Source: Pseudomonadota bacterium (GTDB lineage Bacteria > Pseudomonadota > Gammaproteobacteria > Competibacterales > Competibacteraceae). From it: a stretch of DNA of 64,000 nt. The notes under the pieces are model-generated. The model saw only the letters and a list, made by a program, of their open reading frames with translations, had not been told where the DNA came from and made no database searches. Positions 20,625 to 29,837 of this stretch are shown here, piece after piece. Where the stretch lies: positions 1 to 64,000 of the forward strand of contig JAKLIY010000014.1 of assembly GCA_022709365.1 (NCBI GenBank). The letters are read 5' to 3'. The stretch's first letter is position 1; each line of letters begins with the position of its first letter. The position numbers and the translations under genes were made by a program.

Positions 20625-21428
20625 CTAGCCTTCGTCGAGCGGATAGGACGGGCACCCCAACTCCAACGAAACCGCGCGGCCGGCCGCGATGACCAGCGCG
20701 GCATACTCGTCCTGCCGGGCCGGATCGAAGCGAAATGCCGGGAACGAGACGCTCAACGCGGCCACGACACTATTCCAGTGGTCGAAAATAGGCGCCGCCA
20801 TGCAGATCATGTGCTCCTCGAATTCTTCATAATCCAGGCCGTACTTGCGCTCGCGGGTGCGCACGAGTTCCTCCAGGAACTGTGTCGGGGTGGCAATGCT
20901 GTTCTCGCGAAACCGGGTAAAACACATCCCAGCTATGATGGCGTCGCGCCGCTCCGGTCTCTCCCAGGCCAACAGCGCCTTGCCTAGCGCGGTGGCGTGG
21001 ACCGGCGCGCGCCTGCCGATCCGGGAATACATGGCAAGGCTGTACTTCGCGTCGACCTTGTCAATGTAGATGACCTCATGATCGACCAGAACGCCGAGAT
21101 GAACGGCCTCCCCGATTTGGTCAGACAGAATCCGCATCTGATGTCTGGCTAGCTCGGTCAGGTCCAAGTGCTGCATCGCCTGGGTCCCCAGCTCGAACAA
21201 CTTCAGTGTCAGGCTGTAGCGCTCGCTCTCGGACTCCTGGCGGACGAAACCCAGCTCTTTCATCGTCTGCAGGAAGCGGTAAATGGTCGCCTTGGGCATG
21301 GCCAGTCGTACCGAAAGTTCGGAGATGCCGGTTTCCTTCCGCTCACCCAAGGCCGCCAGGAGACCAAAAACCCTGAGCACGGCGGCGACGGGTTCGGGTG
21401 GATTGCGATGATGGCTATCTTCATCCAT
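20625..21428 (-). CDS. IclR-family transcriptional regulator of uronate catabolism
   Basis: A 267-residue IclR protein. The winged-helix N-terminus reads AAVLRVFGLLAALGERKETG then ISELSVRLAMPKATIYRFLQ, and the effector domain contains GEAVHLGVLVDHEVIYIDKV and LGKALLAWE. KdgR, the regulator of 2-keto-3-deoxygluconate metabolism, belongs to this family, and the gene directly follows kduD and kduI on the same strand. I infer it represses the surrounding uronate genes in response to a keto-deoxy sugar acid. The start has AAGGAAGG upstream. A shrunken piece of its HTH-coding region recurs near 12.55 kb. Confidence 0.88.
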   Translation of the reverse strand: MDEDSHHRNPPEPVAAVLRVFGLLAALGERKETGISELSVRLAMPKATIYRFLQTMKELGFVRQESESERYSLTLKLFELGTQAMQHLDLTELARHQMRILSDQIGEAVHLGVLVDHEVIYIDKVDAKYSLAMYSRIGRRAPVHATALGKALLAWERPERRDAIIAGMCFTRFRENSIATPTQFLEELVRTRERKYGLDYEEFEEHMICMAAPIFDHWNSVVAALSVSFPAFRFDPARQDEYAALVIAAGRAVSLELGCPSYPLDEG

Positions 21429-21513
21429 TTGAGTTTCCTTCCTTGATTCTGAAAAGTTTGATTACCGAATTCGCGCCGCTGACCGTCGCGGCGTCACTCA
21501 CGCCAGGGGCCAC

Positions 21514-22272
21514 TCAGCGCGCCAGCCAGCCGCCGTCCACTGCAAGCGTGTAGCCGTTCACATAGTCCGATGCCGGCGAGGCAAGGAAGACCACCGGACC
21601 GGCCAGATCTTCCGGCAGGCCCCAGCGGTTCGCGGGAATGCGCCCCAGGATTTCTGCGTTGCGCTGCTCGTCCGCACGTAGTGCCGCCGTGTTATCGGTG
21701 GCCATGTAGCCGGGCGCAATCGCGTTGACGTTGATGCGTTTCGACGCCCATTCGCAGGCGAGCAGGCGGGTCAGCCCCACGACCCCGCTCTTTGATGCGG
21801 TGTAGGATGGTACCCGGATGCCGCCCTGAAACGACAGCATTGAGGCGATGTTGATGATCTTGCCAGGCGAATCCCGGGCGATGAACCGGCGTGCGGCGGC
21901 CTGGGACAGAAAAAACACCGCCTTGAGATTGAGGTTGACGACATCATCCCAATCTTTTTCCGAGAAATTCAGCGAATCCTCGCGCCGGATGATCCCGGCA
22001 TTATTCACCAGGATGTCAAGGCGTCCGAACGCCTGGCAGGCTTCCTCAACGACGGGCTGCACGCACGAAGTATCCGCCAGGTTGGCGCGGATGGCGTGGA
22101 ACCCACGCCCGAGGGCCGTCACCGCCGTGGCTGTCGCGGTCGGCGCCGAAGTGTTGACGCCCACAATGTCTGCACCCGCCTGGGCCAGCGCGACCGCCAT
22201 GCCCTGCCCCAGCCCGGTACTGCATCCGGTGACTATCGCCACCTTTCCAGACAAGTCAAAGAGTTTCAGCAT
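21514..22272 (-). CDS. kduD: 2-dehydro-3-deoxy-D-gluconate 5-dehydrogenase, SDR family
   Basis: A 252-residue short-chain dehydrogenase, equal in size to E. coli KduD. It has the cofactor loop IVTGCSTGLGQGMA, the NNAGIIRRED segment, the catalytic PSYTASKSGVVGLTRL and the C-terminal VFLASPASDYVNGYTLAVDGGW. KduD reduces the diketo acid formed by KduI to 2-keto-3-deoxygluconate. The ATG chosen follows GGAGG by 8 nt; a GTG further out would include that ribosome site in the coding sequence. It is 36 nt downstream of kduI and 85 nt upstream of the IclR start. Confidence 0.92.
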   Translation of the reverse strand: MLKLFDLSGKVAIVTGCSTGLGQGMAVALAQAGADIVGVNTSAPTATATAVTALGRGFHAIRANLADTSCVQPVVEEACQAFGRLDILVNNAGIIRREDSLNFSEKDWDDVVNLNLKAVFFLSQAAARRFIARDSPGKIINIASMLSFQGGIRVPSYTASKSGVVGLTRLLACEWASKRINVNAIAPGYMATDNTAALRADEQRNAEILGRIPANRWGLPEDLAGPVVFLASPASDYVNGYTLAVDGGWLAR

Positions 22273-22308
22273 TCTGTTTACCTCCACATCAGGAGAAAAG
22301 GGGATCCA

Positions 22309-23145
22309 TCAATAGAGGTCGGTCATCGCGACCGGGTCCATATCGTCGAACGTCTGGTTCTCACCGACCATGCCCCAAATGAAGGTGTAACTCCGGGAGC
22401 CGACCCCCGAGTGAATCGACCAACTGGGGCTGATGACCGCCTGCTCGTTCCGAACCACGAGGTGGCGCGTCTCGTTCGGCCTGCCGAGGAGATGGAACAC
22501 CACCGCATCCGGCGCCATATCAAAGTAGAAATACACTTCCATCCGCCGTTCGTGAGTATGACACGGCATCGTGTTCCACACGCTGCCCTCGTCCAATACG
22601 GTCATGCCCATGGTCAGTTGGCAGGACTTGACCACCTCGGGCACGATGAATTTGTAGATCGTGCGCCGGTTGCTGGTGTTGGCGTGCCCCAGGGTCGTGG
22701 GGAAAGCCTGTTCGAGCGTGATCTTGCGGTGTGGAAAGGCGCAATGCGCCGGTGCGCTGTTGAGATAGAGCCTGGCGGGATGGTTGGCGTCCACGCTGCG
22801 GAAGCTGAGTTCCCTCGCTCCAGCGCCGACATACAGAGCCTCGCGCGTTTCCAGCGCGAAGCATTCGCCATCCACCTGGACCTGGGCCGGCCCGCCGATG
22901 TTGATCAAACCGAGTTCGCGCCGGGCCAGAAAATACTCCGCGCCGATCTGCCTGGCGATGCGGGTGTCGAGCGTGACAAGCTGGCGCACCGGCATCACGC
23001 CGCCGACGATGATACGGTCTATGTGGCTGTAGGTGAACGAGATCTCGTCGGGCATAAACAACCCCTCGACGAGAAACTCACGGCGCAGCCCGCCGGTGTC
23101 GAGGGTCCTGAAATGGTCGCTGTGGATTGATTGTCTGACTTCCAT
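22309..23145 (-). CDS. kduI: 5-dehydro-4-deoxy-D-glucuronate isomerase
   Basis: A 278-residue cupin isomerase, the same length as E. coli KduI. The metal site is visible as [19 protein letters not shown], and the N-terminus [17 protein letters not shown] is typical. It converts 5-keto-4-deoxyuronate, released from pectin, alginate-like or glycosaminoglycan oligomers, to the diketo acid used by KduD. The ATG behind AGGAG is preferred over an upstream start that adds 13 residues. It is the first gene of the minus-strand unit kduI-kduD-iclR and divergent from kdgF. Confidence 0.94.
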   Translation of the reverse strand: MEVRQSIHSDHFRTLDTGGLRREFLVEGLFMPDEISFTYSHIDRIIVGGVMPVRQLVTLDTRIARQIGAEYFLARRELGLINIGGPAQVQVDGECFALETREALYVGAGARELSFRSVDANHPARLYLNSAPAHCAFPHRKITLEQAFPTTLGHANTSNRRTIYKFIVPEVVKSCQLTMGMTVLDEGSVWNTMPCHTHERRMEVYFYFDMAPDAVVFHLLGRPNETRHLVVRNEQAVISPSWSIHSGVGSRSYTFIWGMVGENQTFDDMDPVAMTDLY

Positions 23146-23184
23146 CACGATTCTCCTGGGGTCAGCGATCTGTGCGCCACCCAA

Positions 23185-23240
23185 ATTTTTGAAACGACGT
23201 TTACATTTTTCAATACGCTATTCTATAGTATAAAAAGCTG
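23185..23240. promoter_or_regulatory. Divergent promoter with a candidate KdgR-type operator
   Basis: The kduI-kdgF gap holds an AT-rich block in otherwise GC-rich DNA. At its core, GAAACGACGTTT contains the odd-centred palindrome AAACG-A-CGTTT flanked by T runs, of the kind bound by KdgR-like IclR regulators. Beside it, TATTCTATAGTATAA could supply a -10 element. A near copy of the block lies at 12718-12772. Operator identity is inferred from context and symmetry. Confidence 0.5.
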
Positions 23241-23309
23241 ATTTCGATCCAGCAGGCTGATTTTCTCAGCGTACCGATTTTCTGGAACTCCAACCGAAAA
23301 AAGTGATGT

Positions 23310-23648
23310 ATGAAAGACTGCTTTTACGAGGATGCGCGGTGCCCGTGGATCGACATTGAACCGGGAATCCGCCGGAAGATCGTCGGCCACACACCGAACC
23401 TGCTGGCCGCCGTAGTGCTGTTCGACAAAGGCGCGGTCGGCACCGTACACGGTCATGCCGGGCACGAGCAGATCGCCTATGTACTGGCCGGCGCGTTCGA
23501 AGTGGAGGTGGAAGGCGAAAAGCGCGTCTTGCGGGCGGGTGACGCCTTCATAGCGGATAAAAACGTCAGGCATGGCGTGGTTGCGCTTGAACAGGGCAGC
23601 CGGTTGCTGGACGTCTTCTCCCCCCGGCGGGACGACTTTATCGAATGA
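23310..23648 (+). CDS. kdgF: KdgF-type cupin, unsaturated uronate linearisation
   Basis: A 112-residue single-domain cupin. The metal-binding motif is HGHAGHEQIAYVLAGAFEVE and the second motif is GDAFIADKNVRHG. KdgF proteins speed the opening of 4,5-unsaturated monouronates to the linear keto form that KduI uses, so its place opposite kduI across the shared promoter fits well. The length matches the family. It leads the plus-strand catabolic run, with uxaB beginning 16 nt downstream. Other small cupins share this fold, so the exact activity rests on context. Confidence 0.82.
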   Translation: MKDCFYEDARCPWIDIEPGIRRKIVGHTPNLLAAVVLFDKGAVGTVHGHAGHEQIAYVLAGAFEVEVEGEKRVLRAGDAFIADKNVRHGVVALEQGSRLLDVFSPRRDDFIE

Positions 23649-23664
23649 ATTGAGAGAGGTTGCC

Positions 23665-25161
23665 ATGTTCGCGCTCAACCGTTCCACGCTGCCCGATCCG
23701 CCGAGGCCGACTGACGCTCCACCGAAGACCGGGGTGCTGCAAATCGGCGATGGTAATTTCCTGCGCGCTTTCGCCGACTGGATGATCGATATCGCCAACG
23801 AAGCCGGCGTACTTGACGCTGCCGTGATCCTCGCGCCGCCACGGTCCGCCGGCATCATCGACCCGCTCAATGCCCAGGATGGCCTGTTCACCGTTCTATC
23901 CCGTGGCGTGGTAGCGAGCACGCCCACCACGTCGGTGCGGATCGTGCGCTGCGTGACGCACGGCGTCGATCCGCGCCAGGATCCCGCAGCCCTGTTCGCC
24001 GGCGCACGCGACCCGAAGACGCGCTTCGTGATCTCCAACACCACCGAGGCGGGTATTGTCTATCGCGAACAGCCGCGTTCTCCCGGCGAATGGCCGCGCA
24101 GCTTTCCCGCACAGGTCGCGGCGCTGTTGTTCGAGCGGTTCCAGGCGCTGGGCGGCCAGCCGGAAACTGGACTCGTGTTCCTGCCCTGCGAATTGATCGA
24201 AGCGAACGGCGCCACCCTGCGCGACATCGTGCTGCGGCATGCGCGCGACTGGGCGCTACCCCAGGAGTTCAGCGACTGGGTCACGCGACACAATGATTTT
24301 CTCAACACTCTGGTCGACCGCATCGTGCCGGGTTATCCGGCGACCGAGGCCGATAAGCTGTTCGCCGAATTCGGTTACACCGATGCCCTGCTGGTGGCCG
24401 CCGAACCCTTTCATCTGTGGGTCATCGAGGGGCCGGAGCGCCTCGCCAACGAGTTCCCGCTCCACAAGGCCGGCCTCAACGTGGTGTGGACCGACGACCT
24501 GCAACCCTACCGTGCGAGCAAGGTGCGCATCCTCAACGGCGCGCATACCGCCAGCGCCTTGGCAGCGTTTTGCGGCGGACTGGACACGGTTGGCGAAATG
24601 ATGAACGACAGCGTGACGTCACGTTTCCTCCAACATGTGGTGTTCGATGAGATCGTACCCTTCGTGCCCCTGCCCGAAGCCGAACGTCGGCGCTATGCCG
24701 AGAGCGTACTGGAACGTTTCGCCAATCCCTACATCCGCCACGAACTGCTCTCGATCACGCTCAACTCGGTGTCGAAGTGGAAGGTGCGGGTATTGCCTTC
24801 GCTGCTGGACTATGCTCATACCCATGGCCGGGTGCCGGCTGGACTGGCGTTTTCGCTGGCTGCGCTGTTGTGGTTTTATCGAGGCCGGTTCGACGCGGCG
24901 GGTGAATTCGTCGGCCAGCGTGAAGCTGGGAGCTATCCGATCCGCGACAGCCACGACGTGCTGGACCTCTTCGACGCCGCCTGGCGTGACCCAGCCAACG
25001 TCCGCCCAACCGACGCGGCACCGGCGCTACTCGCCGATGCGCGGCTGTGGGGCATGGATCTTAATGCAGTGCCCGAACTCGCGTCGCGGGTCGCGAACGC
25101 GCTCGACCGGATCGAGGCGGTCGGGATGCTGCCGGCGCTGGCCGAAACGCTCACCCGCTGA
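23665..25161 (+). CDS. uxaB: Tagaturonate reductase (altronate oxidoreductase)
   Basis: A 498-residue member of the polyol-specific long-chain dehydrogenase family. The N-terminal Rossmann part begins GVLQIGDGNFLRAFADWM and continues with VISNTTEAGIVY. The catalytic segment is NSVSKWKVRVLPSLLDY with the expected lysine. UxaB reduces tagaturonate to altronate after UxaC acts on galacturonate. The FLRAFADWM form points to tagaturonate rather than fructuronate reductase. The ATG after GAGAGG is chosen; the open frame extends further upstream through kdgF without conservation. It precedes kdgK by 29 nt. Confidence 0.9.
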   Translation: MFALNRSTLPDPPRPTDAPPKTGVLQIGDGNFLRAFADWMIDIANEAGVLDAAVILAPPRSAGIIDPLNAQDGLFTVLSRGVVASTPTTSVRIVRCVTHGVDPRQDPAALFAGARDPKTRFVISNTTEAGIVYREQPRSPGEWPRSFPAQVAALLFERFQALGGQPETGLVFLPCELIEANGATLRDIVLRHARDWALPQEFSDWVTRHNDFLNTLVDRIVPGYPATEADKLFAEFGYTDALLVAAEPFHLWVIEGPERLANEFPLHKAGLNVVWTDDLQPYRASKVRILNGAHTASALAAFCGGLDTVGEMMNDSVTSRFLQHVVFDEIVPFVPLPEAERRRYAESVLERFANPYIRHELLSITLNSVSKWKVRVLPSLLDYAHTHGRVPAGLAFSLAALLWFYRGRFDAAGEFVGQREAGSYPIRDSHDVLDLFDAAWRDPANVRPTDAAPALLADARLWGMDLNAVPELASRVANALDRIEAVGMLPALAETLTR

Positions 25162-25190
25162 CCCACTGAAAAACCAACCCGGAGGCTGGA

Positions 25191-26159
25191 ATGACCTCAC
25201 TCCGTCGAATCGCGCTGTTTGGCGAATGCATGATCGAGCTGCGCGGCCAGGTTTTCGGCGCGATGCAGCAGGGCTTCGGCGGCGACACCCTGAATACCGC
25301 CATCTATCTGGCCCGGCTGTGCCGCGACCAGGACATCCGGGTTTCCTACGCCACCGCGCTGGGTATCGATGTTTTCAGCGACTACATGATCGCTGCCTGG
25401 CAGGCGGAGGGCATCGATACCTCGCTGGTCCGCCTGCTCAGCAACCACCTGCCTGGCTTGTACGCCATTCAGGTCGATCCCTCTGGAGAGCGCCATTTCT
25501 TTTACTGGCGTGACACCAGCACCGCACGCAGCTATTTCGATGCCCCGAACACCCCTCTGGAGGATGCGGTCAGCGAGCTGTCGGCGTTCTATCTCAGCGG
25601 CATCAGTCTGGCGATCCTGCCACCCGAAGGCCGGGAGCGGCTGCTGGCCACGATGGCGCGGGTGCGCGCCAACGGGGGCATGGTGGCGTTCGACAACAAT
25701 TTCCGTCCCCGCTTGTGGCCAAACCTCAGCGAGGCCCGGACGCTCTATGACCGCGCGTATGCCCTGAGCGACCTGGTGCTCATCACGCTGGACGACGAGA
25801 TGGCGCTGCGGGGCGAAATCGACGCCGACCAGGCGCTGGCTAATGTGCTTGCACTCGAAGTCCCGGAAGTGGTCATCAAGCGCGGCGTTCAGCCCACCCT
25901 CGTCAGAATCGCCGGGACGCCGCCCCTGGCCGTCCCGGTCGAAACCGTCCCCCGCGTCGTCGACACGACGGCGGCGGGAGATTCCTTCGCCGGCGCCTAT
26001 CTGGCCATGCGCTTGACCGGAACGCCCCCCGCGACCGCCGCTCGCGCCGCCAACCGCATGGCGGCGGTGGTCATCCAACATCCCGGCGCCATCATTCCGG
26101 CGGAGGCCATGCCCACCCCAACCGTCCTTCTAACTACCGAAGCCACACCCCCTGTTTAA
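25191..26159 (+). CDS. kdgK: 2-keto-3-deoxygluconate kinase, PfkB family
   Basis: A 322-residue PfkB sugar kinase. The start [15 protein letters not shown] and the substrate loop [16 protein letters not shown] are typical of KDG kinases. The catalytic and anion-hole motif reads [15 protein letters not shown], with the base Asp in GDSF. It phosphorylates 2-keto-3-deoxygluconate to KDPG, the substrate of Eda. It sits between uxaB and uxuA with strong Shine-Dalgarno sequences on both sides (GGAGG; GAGGAGG). A second PfkB kinase of the same pathway is encoded at 37.0 kb. Confidence 0.92.
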   Translation: MTSLRRIALFGECMIELRGQVFGAMQQGFGGDTLNTAIYLARLCRDQDIRVSYATALGIDVFSDYMIAAWQAEGIDTSLVRLLSNHLPGLYAIQVDPSGERHFFYWRDTSTARSYFDAPNTPLEDAVSELSAFYLSGISLAILPPEGRERLLATMARVRANGGMVAFDNNFRPRLWPNLSEARTLYDRAYALSDLVLITLDDEMALRGEIDADQALANVLALEVPEVVIKRGVQPTLVRIAGTPPLAVPVETVPRVVDTTAAGDSFAGAYLAMRLTGTPPATAARAANRMAAVVIQHPGAIIPAEAMPTPTVLLTTEATPPV

Positions 26160-26185
26160 GCCTGTCCACCCGAGGAGGATACATA

Positions 26186-27235
26186 ATGAAAATGTCATTT
26201 CGATGGTACGGTGATTCCGATCCAGTGTCACTGGATTACATCCGCCAGATTCCCGGAGTAGAGAACATCGTGTCCGCGGTCTACGACGTACCCGTGGGCG
26301 AAGTCTGGCCGGTTGAAAACATCCAGGCGCTCAAGGCCAGGATCGAATCGCACGGCCTGCGCTTTGAGGTGGTCGAGAGCGTGCCGGTACATGAAGACAT
26401 CAAGCTGGGCAAGCCCAGTCGCGACCGCCTGATCGAAAATTACTGCCAAACGCTGCGCAATCTGGCCCCCTGCGGCATCAAGGTGGTCTGCTACAACTTC
26501 ATGCCGGTGTTCGACTGGACCCGCACCACGCTGGAAATGGAGTTGCCGGACGGCTCGAAAACGCTGGGGTTCGACATGGCGACCGTCAACCAGATCGATC
26601 CCTCGGAGGGCATCCAGTTGCCCGGCTGGGATACTAGCTACAAGCCCGACGAACTCAAGGCCCTGCTGGCCGAATACGCCAAAATCGACGAAGAAAAACT
26701 GTGGTCGCATCTCGAATACTTCCTGCACCGGGTGATCCCGGTCGCCAAGGAAGTCGGCATCAAAATGGCGATTCATCCAGACGATCCGCCCCGCCCCATC
26801 TTTGGCCTGCCGCGCATCGTCAAGAACCGGGATGACCTGGCCCGCCTGCTGGCTATCGAGGACACCCCCGCCAACGGCCTGACCTTGTGTTCGGGTTCGC
26901 TGGGAGGCGATTTTTACAACGACATCGCCGCCATGGTGCGCGAGTTCGCTGGCCGGGGCCGCATTCATTTCGCCCACCTGCGCAACGTCAAGGTCAACGA
27001 AGCCGGCGACTTTTACGAAACCGGCCATCGTTCCGAGGATGGTTCGCTCGATATGGCCGAAATCGTGCGGGCCTACTACGAGGCCGGCTACGAGGGCTAT
27101 GTCCGCCCGGACCACGGCCGGATGATCTGGGGTGAAACCGGCAAACCCGGCTACGGCCTCTACGACCGGGCGCTCGGCGCGGTGTACCTGAACGGCCTGT
27201 GGGAAGGCATCGCTAAAGCGGAAAGCCGCCAATAA
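26186..27235 (+). CDS. uxuA: D-mannonate dehydratase
   Basis: A 349-residue TIM-barrel dehydratase turning mannonate into 2-keto-3-deoxygluconate. The N-terminus [20 protein letters not shown] is diagnostic, as are [18 protein letters not shown], the metal-site stretch [13 protein letters not shown] and [13 protein letters not shown] near the end. The size fits the shorter, Bacillus-like form rather than the roughly 394-residue E. coli one. Next in line, 14 nt on, is an SDR gene that likely makes its substrate mannonate. Confidence 0.96.
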   Translation: MKMSFRWYGDSDPVSLDYIRQIPGVENIVSAVYDVPVGEVWPVENIQALKARIESHGLRFEVVESVPVHEDIKLGKPSRDRLIENYCQTLRNLAPCGIKVVCYNFMPVFDWTRTTLEMELPDGSKTLGFDMATVNQIDPSEGIQLPGWDTSYKPDELKALLAEYAKIDEEKLWSHLEYFLHRVIPVAKEVGIKMAIHPDDPPRPIFGLPRIVKNRDDLARLLAIEDTPANGLTLCSGSLGGDFYNDIAAMVREFAGRGRIHFAHLRNVKVNEAGDFYETGHRSEDGSLDMAEIVRAYYEAGYEGYVRPDHGRMIWGETGKPGYGLYDRALGAVYLNGLWEGIAKAESRQ

Positions 27236-27249
27236 GCGTGGAGAATCCA

Positions 27250-28104
27250 ATGAAACTGCCATTCAAAATTGACCTGAGCAACAAGGTGGCCGTGGTAACG
27301 GGCGGCAGCGGCGTGTTGTGTTCGGAACTCGCCGCGGCGCTGGCGGCGAACGGCGCCAAGGTCGCGGTGCTGGGTCGCAACGCCGAGGCGGCGGAAAAGA
27401 CTGCGGCTCGACTAAGAGAGTTCGGCACCACTGCCATCGGCATCAGCGCCAATGTACTCGAACGTGGGGAACTGGAAGCTGCCGCCGAACGGGTGGCGAA
27501 GGAACTGGGTCCCTGCGATTTGCTGGTGAACGGTGCCGGCGGCAATAATCCCAAGGGCACCACCAGCAGGGACTGGTTCGAGCCGGCAGATCTCTTCGAT
27601 AAATCGCTGACGACCTTCTTCGATCTCGATCCCAAGGGCGTCGAATTTGTCTTCAACCTGAATTTCCTGGGCACGCTGTTGCCCACCCAGGTCTTCGCCC
27701 AGCAGATGATCGGCCACACTGGCTGTTCGATCATCAATATCTCGTCCATGAGCGCCTTTTGCCCGCTGACCCGGATCCCGGCTTACAGCGGCGCCAAGGC
27801 GGCGGTCAACAATTTCACCCAGTGGCTGGCCGTCCATTTCTCGAAAGTGGGCATCCGGGTCAACGCCATCGCGCCCGGCTTTTTCCTGACCGCGCAGAAC
27901 CATAAGTTGCTCATCGACGAAGCCACGGGCGAGTTCACGGCGCGCGCCAAAAAAATCGTCGAGTACACGCCGATGGGCCGCTTCGGCGAATCTCACGAAC
28001 TGGTCGGCGCGTTGCTCTGGCTGGCTTGCGAAGAAGGCTCGGGTTTTGTCAACGGCGTGGTCGTGCCGATTGATGGCGGGTTCTCCGCCTACTCGGGCGT
28101 CTGA
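27250..28104 (+). CDS. SDR-type D-mannonate oxidoreductase (fructuronate reductase)
   Basis: A 284-residue short-chain dehydrogenase with VAVVTGGSGVLCSELAAAL, VNGAGGNNPKGT and the catalytic IPAYSGAKAAVNNF. This larger SDR group, often next to uxuA, reduces fructuronate to mannonate in place of the MDR-type UxuB. Tight coupling with uxuA here supports that role. The ATG preceded by GTGGAG is chosen; a GTG four codons earlier overlaps that ribosome site. It ends the first enzyme run, and the TRAP transporter begins 56 nt later. Confidence 0.85.
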   Translation: MKLPFKIDLSNKVAVVTGGSGVLCSELAAALAANGAKVAVLGRNAEAAEKTAARLREFGTTAIGISANVLERGELEAAAERVAKELGPCDLLVNGAGGNNPKGTTSRDWFEPADLFDKSLTTFFDLDPKGVEFVFNLNFLGTLLPTQVFAQQMIGHTGCSIINISSMSAFCPLTRIPAYSGAKAAVNNFTQWLAVHFSKVGIRVNAIAPGFFLTAQNHKLLIDEATGEFTARAKKIVEYTPMGRFGESHELVGALLWLACEEGSGFVNGVVVPIDGGFSAYSGV

Positions 28105-28160
28105 TCCATCGAGAATTCTTTTTTTACCCCCGACATAACTAATCCAAAGGAGAATCCATC

Positions 28161-29144
28161 ATGCTTCGTCCGTTATTGTCCAAACTTTGTGTGTGTGCAT
28201 GGGCAGCGGGTCTGATCGCTGCCCCGGTCATTGCCCAAAGCGCCACAGCCTTCAAGGCCGCCGATGTCCATCCGAAAGGCTATCCGAACGTCGTGGCCGT
28301 CGAGAATATGGGCAAGAAGCTCGATGCTGCCACGAACGGCCGCCTGAAGATCCAGATGTTCCCCGGCGGCGTGCTCGGCGACGAGAAGGTGATGATCGAG
28401 CAGACCCAGATCGGCGCGATCCAGATGCTGCGGGTTTCCCTGGGCGGGATCAGTCCGGTCGTTCCCGAAGCCAACGCCTTTAGCCTGCCCTATCTGTTCC
28501 GCAACCAGGAACACATGCGCAAGGTGATCGACGGTCCGATCGGTCAGGAACTGCTCGACAAGATCACCGCCAGCCCCGGCAAGCTGGTCGGGCTGGCCTG
28601 GATGGATAGCGGTTCGCGCAATGTCTACACCAAAAAGCCGATCAAGACCCCGGCCGACCTGAAGGGCCTGAAGATCCGCATGCAAGGTAACCCAATGTTC
28701 ATCGACACCATGAACGCCATGGGCGGCAACGCCATTGCCATGGGCTTCGGCGAACTCTACAGCGCCTTGCAGACCGGCGTGGTGGACGGCGCCGAAAACA
28801 ATGAACCCAGCTATTTCACCCAGAATCACTTCACGGTGGCCAACGTTTACTCTCTCACCGGCCACCTCAGCATTCCCGAGATCCTCGTGTTCTCCAAGCC
28901 CGCGTGGGACAAGCTCGCCAAAGAAGATCAGGAACTGATCAAGAAGCTCGCCCGTGAGGCGCAGATGGAACAGCGCACCCTCTGGGATCAGAGCGTCGCG
29001 GACGCGACCACCAAGCTCAAAGCCGCCAACGTGACCTTTGTGGAAGTCGATAAAAAACCTTTCATCGAGGCCACCGCTCCGGTTCGCGAGAAGTACGGCG
29101 CGCCCTTCGCTGACCTAGTCAAGCGTGTCCAGGCCGTCGAGTAA
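28161..29144 (+). CDS. dctP: TRAP transporter substrate-binding protein
   Basis: A 327-residue DctP-family periplasmic protein. A signal peptide is clear (MLRPLLSKLCVCAWAAGLIA, cleavage near VIAQS). The family segment KGLKIRMQGNPMFIDTMNAM carries the arginine that pairs with the substrate carboxylate, and GFGELYSALQTGVVDGAENN follows. In this setting the likely ligands are hexuronates such as glucuronate or galacturonate, as known for related DctP proteins. It begins the DctPQM unit. A strong site, AAAGGAG, precedes the ATG. Confidence 0.93.
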   Translation: MLRPLLSKLCVCAWAAGLIAAPVIAQSATAFKAADVHPKGYPNVVAVENMGKKLDAATNGRLKIQMFPGGVLGDEKVMIEQTQIGAIQMLRVSLGGISPVVPEANAFSLPYLFRNQEHMRKVIDGPIGQELLDKITASPGKLVGLAWMDSGSRNVYTKKPIKTPADLKGLKIRMQGNPMFIDTMNAMGGNAIAMGFGELYSALQTGVVDGAENNEPSYFTQNHFTVANVYSLTGHLSIPEILVFSKPAWDKLAKEDQELIKKLAREAQMEQRTLWDQSVADATTKLKAANVTFVEVDKKPFIEATAPVREKYGAPFADLVKRVQAVE

Positions 29145-29167
29145 CAGCGTTTAAAAGTTGTTCACTC

Positions 29168-29250
29168 CCCTCTCCCGCCAGCGGGAGAGGGATAAGGGTT
29201 ACAGTCTCAAAGGCTACACCCTAACCCTTTCCCCTGCGCCAAGGAGAGAG
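29168..29250. repeat. Palindromic GC-rich repeat between dctP and dctQ
   Basis: A perfect palindrome with 11-bp arms (CCCTCTCCCGC, spacer CA, complement) occupies 29168-29191. A second, partly complementary half follows (AACCCTTTCCCCTGCGCC...GAGAGGGG), so the whole 115-bp gap can fold back. It belongs to the dispersed repeat group seen throughout the window and may tune the relative expression of dctP over dctQM. Confidence 0.7.
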
Positions 29251-29258
29251 GGGACTGA

Positions 29259-29837
29259 ATGATGACTTCTGGATCTGCTCAAAAGGATTCCAAAATGGTC
29301 GAGAAATTTATACGGTTTTTAGACTCTGTCTATCTCGCGTGCATCTGGATTTCGGGCGCGGCCCTGTTCACGATGACGATTGTCATTCCCTGGGGCGTTC
29401 TCAATCGCTACGTTTTCGGCGCCGGTTCGGACTGGCCGGAACCGATGGCGATTCTATGCATGGTCTTGTTCACGTTCATCGGCGCCGCGGCCAGTTACCG
29501 CGCCGGCGCACACATCGCGGTGACGATGTTCACCGATCGCGTTCCAGCCTCCTGGCGTACCCCGCTGATGTGGATTGTCGATATCTTGATGGCGCTGCTG
29601 GCCCTGTTCATCATGATCTGGGGCGCCCAGTTGTGCATCGGAACCTGGCACCAGTCGGTCGCCGAGTTCCCCGTGTTGAGCGTGGGCTTCACCTATCTGC
29701 CGCTGCCGATCGGCAGCGCACTCACCCTGCTGTTCATCATCGAACGGATGATCGCCGGCCCGCAGACCGGTCGGGCCGTGGTCCAGTTCGATCATGATCA
29801 AACGAATGTCGCCGCCGATTTGAAGGGGGAAATCTGA
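29259..29837 (+). CDS. dctQ: TRAP transporter small permease
   Basis: A 192-residue four-helix DctQ subunit. Hydrophobic stretches include WISGAALFTMTIVIPWGVLN, then the conserved FGAGSDWPEPMAILCMVLFT and AASYRAGAHIAVTMF. It bridges DctP and DctM in the inner membrane. The first ATG follows GAGAGGGG contributed by the palindromic repeat. A second ATG 12 codons in follows AAGGATTCC and is an equally plausible start. It overlaps dctM by one base (TGATG), indicating translational coupling. Confidence 0.9.
   Translation: MMTSGSAQKDSKMVEKFIRFLDSVYLACIWISGAALFTMTIVIPWGVLNRYVFGAGSDWPEPMAILCMVLFTFIGAAASYRAGAHIAVTMFTDRVPASWRTPLMWIVDILMALLALFIMIWGAQLCIGTWHQSVAEFPVLSVGFTYLPLPIGSALTLLFIIERMIAGPQTGRAVVQFDHDQTNVAADLKGEI

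Noticed and set aside
29259-29837. dctP and dctQ as separate operons split by a terminator
   Set aside because: The hairpin lacks a U tract and the three TRAP genes are always co-functional; a partial transcript-stabilising role is more likely.
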